NCBI RefSeq assembly: GCF_042649685.1
Contig: NZ_JBHRZT010000052.1
Location: 248,001-312,000, forward strand
Source of the DNA: Bacillus_BA songklensis
GTDB taxonomy: Bacteria; Bacillota; Bacilli; Bacillales; Bacillaceae_H
Direction: 5' to 3'
Length of the DNA: 64,000 nt
A program made the translations under genes and the position numbers. Positions 51,918 to 60,860 of this stretch are shown here, one piece after another. Numbering within the stretch: the stretch's first letter is position 1; each line of letters starts with the position of its first letter. The notes below the pieces were generated by a model. That model was not told the DNA's origin. It saw nothing but the letters and a program-made list of their open reading frames with translations, and did no database searches.

Positions 51918-52084
51918 TTTCTCCATCCCCCTTTTATCATTCGAATAGAAAGTGAACTTCCATCCGTAAGGCCGCTTTCGATACACCGGCGTCATGCAGA
52001 TTTTGTTCGCTCCTTTACTAATATCAAATGACATAAAATGTCTTGTTTATATTAATATTCGTGAACCTCTCCCTGTTTTCCTGT

Positions 52085-52540
52085 TTATGAAAATTCAATC
52101 TTTACAACAATATCACCGAGCTTTTTCTTTCCCATCATGAAGGTAAGTTTCCATAAACCGTTCTCAGGGAGTTCAATGGTTCCAACCGCATGGGCATCTG
52201 CTCCTAATATCCCTTTTTCAAGTGTTAGATATTTTTCTTTTATGGCATTTACTTTCTTTTTTACCCCTTGCTTTTTCGCATATATTTTAATATCCTGTCC
52301 GATAAGATCTTTATATTTGCCCCAAAACAGCCAGGTGGTTTGTCCATTTTCATGGTAAGCAAGCGATCCAATCCCCATGATGTCATGTTCTTTTCCCACT
52401 CCATAATACGTTTGCAGCGATTGCTCGGCGTCAAGAGCTTTATATGTAAAAACGGGCGCCGCTTCCCACTTATCTTTTAAAAGGAATGTACATCCTCCGC
52501 CAAGCAACACAAGTAGACATAAGGCTATTTTCTTATACAT
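52085..52540 (-). CDS. Putative lipoprotein
   Basis: The 151-residue protein has an N-terminal lipoprotein signal with lipobox LLGGGC (cysteine at about residue 17), after MYKKIALCLLVLL. The mature part has a beta-sandwich look and includes YYGVGKEHDIMGIGSLAY and a C-terminal LTFMMGKKKLGDIVVKI. It is attached to the outer face of the membrane. No family is recognised. Confidence 0.7.
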   Translation of the reverse strand: MYKKIALCLLVLLGGGCTFLLKDKWEAAPVFTYKALDAEQSLQTYYGVGKEHDIMGIGSLAYHENGQTTWLFWGKYKDLIGQDIKIYAKKQGVKKKVNAIKEKYLTLEKGILGADAHAVGTIELPENGLWKLTFMMGKKKLGDIVVKIEFS

Positions 52541-52616
52541 TGTTCATTCCCCCTATTATATAGGACGAATGACAAGGAAAATTGTTTCATAAATTTTCCA
52601 TGATGATTCCTTTGTT

Positions 52617-52656
52617 GGGTGTCCCAAAACCACAAAAAAGTAGTTTTGGGACACCC
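52617..52656. terminator. Hairpin downstream of the 120-residue heme-copper-like gene
   Basis: GGGTGTCCCAAAAC and GTTTTGGGACACCC form a perfect 14-bp stem. It resembles hairpins at 25.18 kb (GGGTGCCCC) and 53.13 kb (GTTGCCCC) and may belong with the family B second stems. Confidence 0.6.
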
Positions 52657-52662
52657 ATATCC

Positions 52663-53025
52663 TCATTTTACATTTCTTAATACATTGTACACAAAAATCA
52701 ACACAGCAAGAAAAGTGATGGTGCCTCCAATTGCAGTGAATGCCATAAACTGCTCATAGCCTAATACAACAAAAGCGAGAGCGATCATCATAACAGGAAG
52801 CCCGATATTATGAAGCCAAAAATGTGTTTTAGCTGCTTTGGTATCGGCCGATTCAGGAAAAATATGATAAATAATTCCAGCTAAAGTAAGAGAAGTCCAG
52901 CCGAGCAGATTAATATGCACATGAACAGGCGTTAGCGTATAGGTATGAGCAATGGACATATAAAAGCCAAGCAATGTCCCAATCGCAAAGTAGACAGCGG
53001 AGATTTTAATAAGACGAATTCCCAT
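52663..53025 (-). CDS. Four-helix heme-copper oxidase subunit I-like small protein
   Basis: Started at 53025 after AAAGGAGGG, giving 120 residues. Four hydrophobic helices include histidines in SIAHTYTLTPVHVHINLLGW and GIIYHIFPES, the pattern seen in small proteins annotated as cytochrome c oxidase subunit I-like or NnrS-like. They may bind heme. Function is unknown. An upstream in-frame ATG gives an unlikely charged N-terminus. Confidence 0.65.
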   Translation of the reverse strand: MGIRLIKISAVYFAIGTLLGFYMSIAHTYTLTPVHVHINLLGWTSLTLAGIIYHIFPESADTKAAKTHFWLHNIGLPVMMIALAFVVLGYEQFMAFTAIGGTITFLAVLIFVYNVLRNVK

Positions 53026-53122
53026 CGTCCCCCTCCTTTCTTCACAGGCCTTACTACATACATACTTCTCTTCTAAGTGTGTTAGAATCAAAACTTCATA
53101 CTTTTCCCACGAAAAATGACCA

Positions 53123-53170
53123 TAAAAAAAGTTGCCCCGAAAGTACGAAAAAACGCACTTTCAGGACAAC
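53123..53170 (-). terminator. Terminator of the ABC-F gene
   Basis: On the minus strand GTTGTCCTGAAAGT and ACTTTCGGGGCAAC pair with one mismatch and a GU pair and are followed by TTTTTTT. Confidence 0.75.
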
Positions 53171-53184
53171 CCCCTCTATGATTT

Positions 53185-54780
53185 TTATTGATTTGCCAGT
53201 TCTAAATATTCATCATATGTTACTTGCTTATCGAACATTGTACCATCCGGTTTAATCTCAATAATGCGGTTCGCAATTGTTTGGATAAATTGATGGTCAT
53301 GGGAAGTGAACAATAATGAACCTTTGAAATTCGTCAAGCCATTGTTTAAAGACGTGATCGATTCAAGATCCAAGTGATTTGTAGGTTCATCTAATAGAAG
53401 CACATTCGCTCCGCTTAACATCATCTTAGATAACATACAACGAACTTTTTCTCCTCCGGATAGAACACTTGCTTTTTTCTTCACTTCTTCTCCAGAGAAT
53501 AACATTCTGCCCAGGAAGCCGCGCAAAAAGCTTTCGCTGTCATCCTTAGGAGAATATTGGCGTAACCAATCAACTAGGCTTAGATTACAGCCTTCAAAGT
53601 ACTCGGAGTTATCTTTCGGGAAATATGCTTGAGATGTAGTAACACCCCATTTAAACGTTCCGCTGTCCGCTTCCATTTCTCCCGTTAAAATTTTAAATAA
53701 CGTCGTGTATGCCACCTCATTAGTGCCTACAAACGCGATTTTATCATCTTTGTTCATGATAAAACTTACGTTATCTAACACTTTTTCGCCATCAATCGTT
53801 TTTGTCAGGCCTTCCACACGCAGTAAATCATTACCAATTTCACGGTCTGGTGCAAAATGAACAAACGGATAACGGCGGGAAGATGGCTTAATGTCGTCCA
53901 GCGTAATTTTGTCTAACATCTTTTTCCGTGATGTCGCTTGACGGGATTTAGAAGCGTTCGCACTAAAACGCGCAATGAAGTTTTGCAGCTCTTTAATTTT
54001 TTCTTCTTTCTTTTTGTTTGCATCCTGTGCCATTTTTTGAGCCAATTGACTTGATTCATACCAGAAATCATAGTTTCCTACGTAAATTTGGATACGACCG
54101 AAATCAAGATCGGCAATATGCGTACACACTTTGTTTAAGAAGTGACGATCATGGGATACGACGATAACTGTATTTTCAAAATTGATCAAGAATTCTTCTA
54201 ACCATTGAATGGCTTTAATGTCCAAGTGGTTCGTCGGCTCATCCAATAATAAAACATCCGGTTTGCCGAATAACGCTTGTGCCAATAAGACTTTGACCTT
54301 CTCAGCACCCGTTAAATCAGCCATTTTTTTCGTATGAAGTTCTTCTTCGATGCCCAGACCTTTTAAAAGAATCGCTGCTTCAGACTCCGCTTCCCAACCG
54401 TTCAACTCTGCGAATTCGCCTTCCAGTTCGGCAGCGCGCATTCCGTCTTCATCTGAAAAGTCTTCCTTCATATAAATCGCATCTTTTTCCTGCATGACTT
54501 CATAAAGACGCGCATGTCCCATAATGACGACTTTTAACACTTCATGCTCTTCATATTCAAAGTGGTTTTGTTTTAATACGGCCATACGCTCTCCAGGTGC
54601 CATGAATACGTCACCCGTCTGCGCCTCGATCTCGCCTGATAAAATCTTTAAAAAAGTCGATTTACCTGCACCGTTCGCTCCAATCAATCCATAGCAGTTG
54701 CCCGGTGTGAATTTAATGTTTACATCCTCAAACAACTTGCGGTCACCATATCGTAAACTAACATTATTAACTGTAATCAT
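53185..54780 (-). CDS. ykpA: ABC-F family ATPase YkpA, one degenerate ATP site
   Basis: The 531-residue soluble protein has two ABC domains and no membrane part. The ABC1 Walker A is GANGAGKST, its signature is degenerate (LTGAEKVKV), and its Walker B is LLLDEPTNHLD. The linker (about 240-290) is charged. The ABC2 Walker A reads GTNEVAYTT, lacking the catalytic-site Lys, while its signature LSGGEKVRC and DEPTNHLD are intact. Thus one composite ATP site is complete and the other is doubly degenerate. ABC-F proteins act on ribosomes. The start follows AAAGGAG. Confidence 0.9.
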   Translation of the reverse strand: MITVNNVSLRYGDRKLFEDVNIKFTPGNCYGLIGANGAGKSTFLKILSGEIEAQTGDVFMAPGERMAVLKQNHFEYEEHEVLKVVIMGHARLYEVMQEKDAIYMKEDFSDEDGMRAAELEGEFAELNGWEAESEAAILLKGLGIEEELHTKKMADLTGAEKVKVLLAQALFGKPDVLLLDEPTNHLDIKAIQWLEEFLINFENTVIVVSHDRHFLNKVCTHIADLDFGRIQIYVGNYDFWYESSQLAQKMAQDANKKKEEKIKELQNFIARFSANASKSRQATSRKKMLDKITLDDIKPSSRRYPFVHFAPDREIGNDLLRVEGLTKTIDGEKVLDNVSFIMNKDDKIAFVGTNEVAYTTLFKILTGEMEADSGTFKWGVTTSQAYFPKDNSEYFEGCNLSLVDWLRQYSPKDDSESFLRGFLGRMLFSGEEVKKKASVLSGGEKVRCMLSKMMLSGANVLLLDEPTNHLDLESITSLNNGLTNFKGSLLFTSHDHQFIQTIANRIIEIKPDGTMFDKQVTYDEYLELANQ

Positions 54781-54898
54781 AAATCGCTATTGCTCCTTTA
54801 TTCGTTATTGGGCGTGGATTTGATAACAATCCACACGTCCACCACATGTTTGTTTTTTATATCCATATCCTACGATTCACGTAATTTAGGCTATGGTC

Positions 54899-54928
54899 AT
54901 TATATAGTAGGTTAATAAGGTAGCGCAA
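54899..54928 (-). promoter_or_regulatory. ykpA promoter
   Basis: On the minus strand TTGCGC (54928-54923), an 18-bp spacer and TATAAT (54904-54899). The 120-bp leader contains a hairpin, GTGGATT/AATCCAC near 54810-54838, before AAAGGAG. The omega-RNA end lies just upstream of the -35. Confidence 0.5.
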
Positions 54929-54952
54929 TAGCTTGTTTTGTAGGTAAATGTC

Positions 54953-55180
54953 TTGAACTACTCCCACTTAGCTAACGCTTGAGGTGAGAGATTCCTGCGA
55001 ACACCAGTGTATCCACCAGTTTCTTAGCAGGCTACCCTCGTAGTCCCTACGATTGATACGAAATTCGTATGGTCTTTCCGTCTTGTTTTTGGTTTTTTGA
55101 CACTTGGTTTTCGTGCCACAAGTCCCACTTACTCATTGGGCTACGCCCTGCACATTCCTTGAAGCGGGAGTATTCTTTCG
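54953..55180 (-). mobile_element. Orphan TnpB-type omega-RNA / IS200-IS605 right end
   Basis: On the minus strand the last part reads GGAATC, then hairpin CTCTCACCT...AGTGGGAG (54990-54961, inner AGC/GCT), then TAGTTCAA. This is the usual 3' end of TnpB guide-RNA scaffolds. Further hairpins lie upstream: GGGCGTAGCCC (55148-55138), ATACGAATTTCGTAT (55070-55056) and CGTAG/CTACG (55051-55039). The predicted guide would start GACATTTACCTACAAAAC. No tnpB or left end is found nearby. Confidence 0.65.
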
Positions 55181-55280
55181 GAAAATGATAAATCATATGT
55201 TTTGTCCCTTATCTGTTTTTATTGTTTATGAATACTACAAATATGTTTAGACAAAATAAGTTAAAAAAGGAGATGAACTA

Positions 55281-55763
55281 ATGAGACATGTATTAGCCTT
55301 TTCAATTAAATTTATGGCAACACTCGTTGTTCTTGGTGTTGTACTTGGTTTATTTAACAACTTATCAATTGTAGATGTGCTTACTATTTCTATTGTTTTA
55401 AGTGCAGTTGGTTATATCATAGGTGACTTATTTATTTTACGTAGGACTAATAACTCCGTTGCTTCCCTTGCTGATTTTGGTTTAGCATTTTTGGTCATTT
55501 GGTCAATGAGTAGAAATTTGGCTTATGTGAATGATTTATTTGCTGGATCTTTAATCTCTGCGCTTGGTATCACAGTTTTTGAAATTTTTTATCATCGCAT
55601 TGTACCTAGAAATGCTGGAAGAACAGAGATACCTAATCAGAATCAAAGACAACGTAATACTCGACTTAATACAGAAGCTTCAGAAGAGTTAACTCCTGTC
55701 AGACCTGATGTAAGAAGCCCGAAAGAATATAATGATAATAAGAATAAAGATGAGAATAAATAA
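55281..55763 (+). CDS. yndM: YndM-family (DUF2512) membrane protein
   Basis: The 160-residue protein has four helices (about 5-25, 28-50, 62-80, 85-105) followed by a polar, Asn-rich tail. It resembles B. subtilis YndM (DUF2512), with the KFMATLVVLGVVLGLFNN and AVGYIIGDLFILRRTNN motifs. Function is unknown. It is more AT-rich than its neighbours and lies next to the orphan omega-RNA, which suggests recent arrival. The start follows AAAAGGAG. Confidence 0.8.
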   Translation: MRHVLAFSIKFMATLVVLGVVLGLFNNLSIVDVLTISIVLSAVGYIIGDLFILRRTNNSVASLADFGLAFLVIWSMSRNLAYVNDLFAGSLISALGITVFEIFYHRIVPRNAGRTEIPNQNQRQRNTRLNTEASEELTPVRPDVRSPKEYNDNKNKDENK

Positions 55764-55773
55764 TTTAACCCCT

Positions 55774-55801
55774 GCCCAATTTTTAACGAGTTGGGTTTTT
55801 T
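55774..55801 (+). terminator. yndM terminator
   Basis: GCCCAA and TTGGGT pair around an 11-base loop and are followed by TTTTTT. Confidence 0.65.
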
Positions 55802-55802
55802 A

Positions 55803-56164
55803 TTGCATCTAAATCAATGATTGAAAGGTGTATCTCTTTATGAAAAATGTAAATACACAACTAATTCAGGTACAAAGGTCTGCTTTTTGTTATTACCTCG
55901 ATAAAATTATAACTATATAAATCTTGCATCGGAAGAATCTTCCATATTTTTTATTATAAATGTCTAATTGGATTATTAACGGATGCGATAAATTCTATAT
56001 GTTTGGACAATAAATCACCATTAGAATCACTGCACTTATTTTCAGTCCATTTCCTAGAATGGATCCTGTCGTTCGATTAACATTCACAGCGACGAGTTCC
56101 AGATGCAGAGGAATATTGTTCACATAAAAAGTTTCAATACACGATTAAAATGACATGTATATTC
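55803..56164. other. AT-rich gene-free stretch with possible gene remnants
   Basis: No complete gene is seen. A 26-codon frame begins at ATG 55838 after GAAAGGTG. On the minus strand an interrupted frame reads HLELVAVNVNRTTGSI and continues to a stop near 56001; it looks protein-like but is too short to identify. Both may be debris of a lost gene. Confidence 0.35.
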
Positions 56165-56196
56165 AAAGAACCTCCTGCCATTTGACAGGAGGTTAG
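56165..56196 (-). terminator. Terminator of the purine permease gene
   Basis: On the minus strand AACCTCCTGTC and GGCAGGAGGTT pair closely around AAAT and are followed by CTTTG. The T-run is short. Confidence 0.55.
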
Positions 56197-56198
56197 TA

Positions 56199-57500
56199 TC
56201 AGCTTATATAATGCAATACAAAATTTAAAAAGAACAAAAACGCTACAACATACATAAGCACTGACACTTCACGCATTTTACCTAACGCTGCTTTTAAAAT
56301 CGGATACGCGATAAAGCCGAATGCGATTCCATCAGCGATGCTGTATGTGAGCGGAATAAGCGCAATGATCAAAAATGCCGGGAATCCTTCTGACAAATCT
56401 TGCAAGTTAATGTGCTGAATGTTTTGAATCATTAAACCGCCAATGACAATCAAAATCGGCGCAATTGCACTGGCGGGAACCATTTTAATGACTGGGATGA
56501 AAAACAGTGACGTTAGAAACAGCACTCCTGCAACAAGCGATGTCATACCCGTACGCCCGCCTGAAGCAATGCCTGCTGCACTTTCAACAGACGACACGGT
56601 TGGGCTTGTGCCGAAAAATCCGCTCGTTATGACAGAAATGGCATTTGCTTGAAACGCACGCTGAAATTTTTCATCATGCCCCGTCATGCCCAAATGGCCA
56701 TGGATTAAGCCAATGTTTTCAAAAACAATCACCATCGTTAAGGAAAACACTGCAGCCCAAAATGTCATAGACGTAATGGAAGAAAACGATAAGGCCCCCG
56801 TTGCACCAAAAAACACATGCCATTCAGTTGTTGATGCAGCTGTCTCCATTGGCTTCACTTGTCCTAAAGCAAAAGCAACCAATGTTCCTGCTGCCATACT
56901 TAACAAGAAGTTTCCGCGAACATTTCGAATGAACAGCACAATCGTGATAAATAACGTAATCAGTGTACCGATTACATAAGGGCTGCTTAAATCTCCAAGC
57001 GCCACAAAGGTCGTCTCACTTGATTGGACAATACCGCCCTTTTGCAATCCAATAAAGGTAAGGAAAAGTCCTACTCCTGCCGTTATCGCTTCTTTTAACG
57101 ATTGCGGAATCGCCTTCATAAGCATCACCGATAAACGGGAAAAGGCCAGCACAGCAAATGCAAACCCGGAGATAAATACCACGCCGAGTGCCTCTTGCCA
57201 CGATAATTCCATGGATTGGACCATCGTATACGTAAACAAGGCATTAATCCCCATACCCGGAACTAACACAATCGGTGCATTTGCCCAAAACGCCATTAGT
57301 AAACAACCAAGCAAGGATGTAATGACTGTCGCAAAAATACCGGCCTCAAGCGGAATGCCTGCATCTGCTAAAATGGACGCATTAATGGCAATAATATATA
57401 CAACCGATAAAAAGGCAACGACACCAGCCATACTTTCCTTTGCGATGGTTGTGTTGTGTTCATTCATTTTGAACCGTTTGTCTAAGAACGTTTTAAACAT
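56199..57500 (-). CDS. pbuO: AzgA/NCS2-type purine permease (PbuO-like)
   Basis: The 433-residue membrane protein has about 13 helices. AzgA-type motifs include ESMAGVVAFLSVVYIIAINA, PIVLVPGMGINALFTYTMVQ, EAITAGVGLFLTFIGLQ and SGFFGTSPTVSSVESAAGI. The family imports hypoxanthine, guanine or adenine by proton symport. B. subtilis PbuO (YtiP) and PbuG are the nearest I know; PbuO fits slightly better. No purine riboswitch was found upstream. Confidence 0.85.
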   Translation of the reverse strand: MFKTFLDKRFKMNEHNTTIAKESMAGVVAFLSVVYIIAINASILADAGIPLEAGIFATVITSLLGCLLMAFWANAPIVLVPGMGINALFTYTMVQSMELSWQEALGVVFISGFAFAVLAFSRLSVMLMKAIPQSLKEAITAGVGLFLTFIGLQKGGIVQSSETTFVALGDLSSPYVIGTLITLFITIVLFIRNVRGNFLLSMAAGTLVAFALGQVKPMETAASTTEWHVFFGATGALSFSSITSMTFWAAVFSLTMVIVFENIGLIHGHLGMTGHDEKFQRAFQANAISVITSGFFGTSPTVSSVESAAGIASGGRTGMTSLVAGVLFLTSLFFIPVIKMVPASAIAPILIVIGGLMIQNIQHINLQDLSEGFPAFLIIALIPLTYSIADGIAFGFIAYPILKAALGKMREVSVLMYVVAFLFFLNFVLHYIS

Positions 57501-57739
57501 CTTATTCCTTCTTTTTCTTTATCCCTCTCCCGCCCGATGAACCTCAGATGATGAGTCACCGCTGATATTATAGCAGAAACAGGAAAGGTTTCAAGTAATA
57601 AATATAAGCATTTCTGCACTTTTTCACTTCATTTTTAGCGGTTTAATTCCTTTCAGTCTTCGCAGAAAGCGTATGAAATAGACCTTTCACACAAATGATC
57701 CCTAAAAATTAGAATCAACATGGTTCTTTTATATAGCTA

Positions 57740-57778
57740 TAAAAAAAGAAAAGCACCCCCTTTAGAAAAGGAAGCGCT
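57740..57778 (-). terminator. Terminator after the AtoE-like gene
   Basis: On the minus strand AGCGCTTCCTTT and AAAGGGGGTGCTTTT pair with a bulge and run into TTTTTTT. Confidence 0.65.
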
Positions 57779-57791
57779 ATGTAACGAAATG

Positions 57792-59117
57792 TTAAAAAAA
57801 GAAAAAGCCAAGAGAAATAATAGCACCGCTTACAAAAAGAGTGATTAAACAAAAGCCCATAATGTCTTTCGCTTTTAACCCGGCAATCGCTAAAGCCGGC
57901 AACGCCCAAAATGGTTGAATCATGTTGGTCCAAGCATCTCCCCATGCCACAGCCATTGCTGTTTTAGACATGGAAACCCCCAGGTTTTGAGCGGCTTCCA
58001 GCATAATTGGCGCTTGCACTGCCCATTGTCCCCCGCCGGAAGGAACGAAAAAGTTCACAAGTCCCGCACTCCAAAAAGTGAACATGTGGAATGTTCGTTC
58101 ATTCGAAATCGAAACAAACGCTTCAGATAAAACATTTGCCAATCCCGAAGATACCATGATACCCATTAAACCAGCATAAAACGGAAATTGAATAATAATA
58201 CCGCTTGCTCCTTTTACTGCGTTCATCACCGCGTCTAAAAATCGCTTCGGTGTCCCATGGAACAAGATTCCAAGGAATAGAAACAGGAAATTGACAATAT
58301 CAAGATTAATTTTAAGACCGTTTTTTACAACGTAAAAAGCTAAAAATGAAAGCCCGAGAAGACCTGTTAAAAGAGATAAAATCCGGCTGTTTTCAAGTCG
58401 GTCTGCAGGTGTCATTTCAAAATGTTCTACTGTCGGTGCCTGCAATGAATCCGTTTCTTCCAGCAAAGTGCGCTCAATGATCACCGTTTCATCTTTGGAA
58501 GGCATCATCAGGCGATTTAAAATAGGTATGATGACGAAAAGTGCCGCTACAATAACGAGATTATATGTTGAAAATAGCGTCTCGCTTGTCGGAACGATAC
58601 CAATAATTTTCTCGGTAAAATGTCCTGGTGTCGCAATGGTAAGCGGAACGGACCCTGACAATCCTCCGTGCCAGACCACAAAACCGCTGTACGCGCTTGC
58701 AATTAAAAGGCGGTAATCGACCCCTTCCACTTTTTTGGCGAGCTCTCTAGCAAATAAGGCCCCGATTACAAGACCAAATCCCCAGTTAATCCAGCTTGCC
58801 AGAAGTGAAACAACGGAAACAAGAACAATGGCTTGACCTGGTGACTTTGGTACAGAGGCTAAATTTCCTAAAGCTTTCTTAAAAATCGGGCTGCTTGCTA
58901 ATACATGGCCTGTTACAAGTACCAAAACCATTTGCATGGTAAACGCCAACAAACTCCAGAATCCACCGCCCCAATATTCCACAATTTGAATAGGAGTGCT
59001 ATCTGTTAGCACCAAAGCTAAGCCGAACACAAAAAAAGTAAGAATAATTACAAATAAGAATGGATCTGGTAAATACCTTTGCATTAATTTGTTTGATAAC
59101 GAAATAAGGACCTTCAA
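57792..59117 (-). CDS. atoE: AtoE-family short-chain fatty acid transporter
   Basis: The 441-residue membrane protein has about 12 helices. Typical stretches are YLPDPFLFVIILTFFVFGLAL, SWINWGFGLVIGALFARELA, GGLSGSVPLTIATPGH and NFFVPSGGGQWAVQAPI, the last near-identical in the AtoE (TIGR00366) family. These proteins import acetate, butyrate or related short acids. The substrate is inferred. The gene stands alone with its own terminator. Confidence 0.85.
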   Translation of the reverse strand: MKVLISLSNKLMQRYLPDPFLFVIILTFFVFGLALVLTDSTPIQIVEYWGGGFWSLLAFTMQMVLVLVTGHVLASSPIFKKALGNLASVPKSPGQAIVLVSVVSLLASWINWGFGLVIGALFARELAKKVEGVDYRLLIASAYSGFVVWHGGLSGSVPLTIATPGHFTEKIIGIVPTSETLFSTYNLVIVAALFVIIPILNRLMMPSKDETVIIERTLLEETDSLQAPTVEHFEMTPADRLENSRILSLLTGLLGLSFLAFYVVKNGLKINLDIVNFLFLFLGILFHGTPKRFLDAVMNAVKGASGIIIQFPFYAGLMGIMVSSGLANVLSEAFVSISNERTFHMFTFWSAGLVNFFVPSGGGQWAVQAPIMLEAAQNLGVSMSKTAMAVAWGDAWTNMIQPFWALPALAIAGLKAKDIMGFCLITLFVSGAIISLGFFFF

Positions 59118-59261
59118 TTCTTTCTCCCCCTAAACTTGTTATTCATAAAAACCCTCCAATCCCATCTTTCCGCTTTTTGAATGTTCACACTTCTTTATTC
59201 TTTGATTTCTTACAAATTCCTTTTTATTTTTACAGCCATCGTTTGACAAAGTTAGACATTC

Positions 59262-59465
59262 TCAGGCAGAAGGCGATTGGTCATATACTTGTCTTGAAGC
59301 AAAAACATAGAGAAGGCTTGCAGCAAAAAGAACAAAAGAAACGAGTGAAAAAAAGGAGAAAAACACAAACTGACCAAAATAATCATGTTTCCAAGATAGA
59401 TATACATTCCAAACAGATCCGCCAAGAATCAGCAGCAAATAAAAAGCAACCAGCCATTGTTTCAC
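59262..59465 (-). CDS. Small two-helix membrane protein
   Basis: GTG at 59465 follows AGGAGGAG. The 67-residue product has two hydrophobic helices: WLVAFYLLLILGGSVWNVYL and FVFFSFFSLVSFVLFAASLL. A short basic loop lies between them. No family is recognised. Confidence 0.6.
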   Translation of the reverse strand: MKQWLVAFYLLLILGGSVWNVYLSWKHDYFGQFVFFSFFSLVSFVLFAASLLYVFASRQVYDQSPSA

Positions 59466-59587
59466 ATTTGCTCCTCCTATTTTTTAAAAATTATACCATA
59501 AAATGACATTTACATCTGCAGAGATTTTCTTCTTTCCCTTAATAAGATAAGTTGAAGCAATCAGGATTCTCCATGAGAAACTGCTCC

Positions 59588-59632
59588 GAAAAAGAAAGGC
59601 GATGCACCCTATGCACATCGCTTTTCTTTTTT
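59588..59632 (-). terminator. Terminator of the Gly/Tyr-rich gene
   Basis: On the minus strand AAAAGCGATGTGCAT and ATGCATCGCCTTTC-type arms pair closely and run into TTTTTC. Confidence 0.7.
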
Positions 59633-59906
59633 AATAATAATACGGGTAATAACATGGTGGATAATAGTATGGCGGATAGCCGTAGTATGGCGGATAATAA
59701 TAATACGGACGAGCAATTAACGCGCTTCCTAATACCCCGCCAAGCACTCCCCCGAAAAACGGTCCGCCAAAGAACGGACGTCCGAATCCTCCGTAGAATG
59801 GACGCCCAAATCTTCCAGGACCAAATCTTCCAGGGCCCAATCTTCCAGGGCCAAATCTGAGAATAGGACGACGAATACCACCTGATTGTCCTAATGGCTG
59901 TTTCAT
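59631..59906 (-). CDS. Glycine/tyrosine/proline-rich small protein, coat-like
   Basis: Start at 59906 after GGGAGGCAGG. The 91-residue protein has repeated RFGPGRxGPGRFGPGRFG units, a hydrophobic glycine-rich centre (FFGGVLGGVLGSALIARP), and a tail of YYYYPPYYGYPPYYYPP type with one Cys. It parallels the protein at 8259-8531 in layout. The composition suggests an extracellular or spore-surface role, as inferred for other Gly/Tyr-rich Bacillus proteins. Confidence 0.7.
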   Translation of the reverse strand: MKQPLGQSGGIRRPILRFGPGRLGPGRFGPGRFGRPFYGGFGRPFFGGPFFGGVLGGVLGSALIARPYYYYPPYYGYPPYYYPPCYYPYYY

Positions 59907-60104
59907 ATAGCCTGCCTCCCGTTGATCATTGGTAAAACTCTTACACTGCAACATATGTTAAATGCGGAATCATGGAGTAGGCACCTGTCCTCTTTTATGA
60001 AAATTTCTGTGCGATTGACTAAAAAACATGTTTACCTGCTTCCTTTGAGGGAAAGGGAAACTTAACAAAAAATAATGATTTACAAGAAAGGAGTGAATGA
60101 GACA

Positions 60105-60275
60105 TTGGGTGCCTGGATTTGGATTTTGGTTGGTATCGCCCTTCTCTTGGCAATAGGGTATATGGTAGATCGACGAAATAAGCAAAGAAACCCCGCCAAA
60201 ACACAAACACCTAAACAGATAAGTGAGTCGGTTGAACAGGCGAAAGAAAAGGTTCATCAACTTGATGTAAAATAA
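60105..60275 (+). CDS. Small single-pass membrane protein (TTG start)
   Basis: GAAAGGAGTG lies 11 bases before TTG 60105, the only start at a normal distance from this signal. The 56-residue product has one helix (WIWILVGIALLLAIGYMV) followed by a basic anchor DRRNKQRN and a helical charged tail (SESVEQAKEKVHQLD). No family is recognised. Its terminator follows at 60293. Confidence 0.6.
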   Translation: MGAWIWILVGIALLLAIGYMVDRRNKQRNPAKTQTPKQISESVEQAKEKVHQLDVK

Positions 60276-60292
60276 TGGTTAATAAAACAAAT

Positions 60293-60328
60293 AAAAAACG
60301 ATGGGGTCCCCTTCCCCATCGTTTTTTT
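60293..60328 (+). terminator. Terminator
   Basis: AAAAAACGATGGGG and CCCCATCGTTTTTTT form a strong stem with a TCCCCTT-type loop. Beyond it, 60330-60818 is an AT-rich gene-free stretch. The only sign there is a cre-like TGAAAACGCTTACT near 60522 with no gene following. Confidence 0.85.
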
Positions 60329-60818
60329 GAATCAACAAGCAATGTGCGATGTTACGATATATGGTTATTCTTTATCGTAATCCCTTTATTTGGCCGTTCA
60401 AATTCCCCTTTTATAAAACGTTCTCCCCTAATAAACAAAACCGTTTTCCTTTGTCATCCTCCCCAAGATCACAAAGGGAACCATCGTACTGACAATGAGG
60501 TTCAAAAATGCAAACACTTACTGAAAACGCTTACTAATCATCATAAAAAAATAATACAAGATTATGCCATGTAAATAACCATTTGTAACATCACACCACA
60601 GTCTATAATGTTATTAAACATCAAAATAAAAAAAATATCAACCTTTCATAGAATTTTTGTTATTTTAAAAACTAATGAAATATTCTAAATATAATACCCT
60701 TTAGTATTTCTCCCTTTTCCATCCAAGAAAAAATAATGATATAGACTAAAATGTTTCGGATGGTTACATATTGATGCTTTTAATGAGGTTTCTGCTACCT
60801 TTGCGCAAACCTTTCAAT

Positions 60819-60854
60819 AGAACACCCCCGGTCAGACTTGACCGGGGGTGTTCT
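60819..60854. terminator. Strong hairpin at the 3' end of the 104-residue gene
   Basis: AGAACACCCCCGGTCA and TGACCGGGGGTGTTCT form a perfect 16-bp stem with loop GACT, 6 bp after the minus-strand stop. T-run is absent, so it may act as a weak terminator or mRNA protector. Confidence 0.6.
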
Positions 60855-60860
60855 GTTGAA

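Noticed and set aside
57501..57720. Purine riboswitch before the pbuO-like gene
   Set aside because: No conserved loop sequences of the purine aptamer were found.
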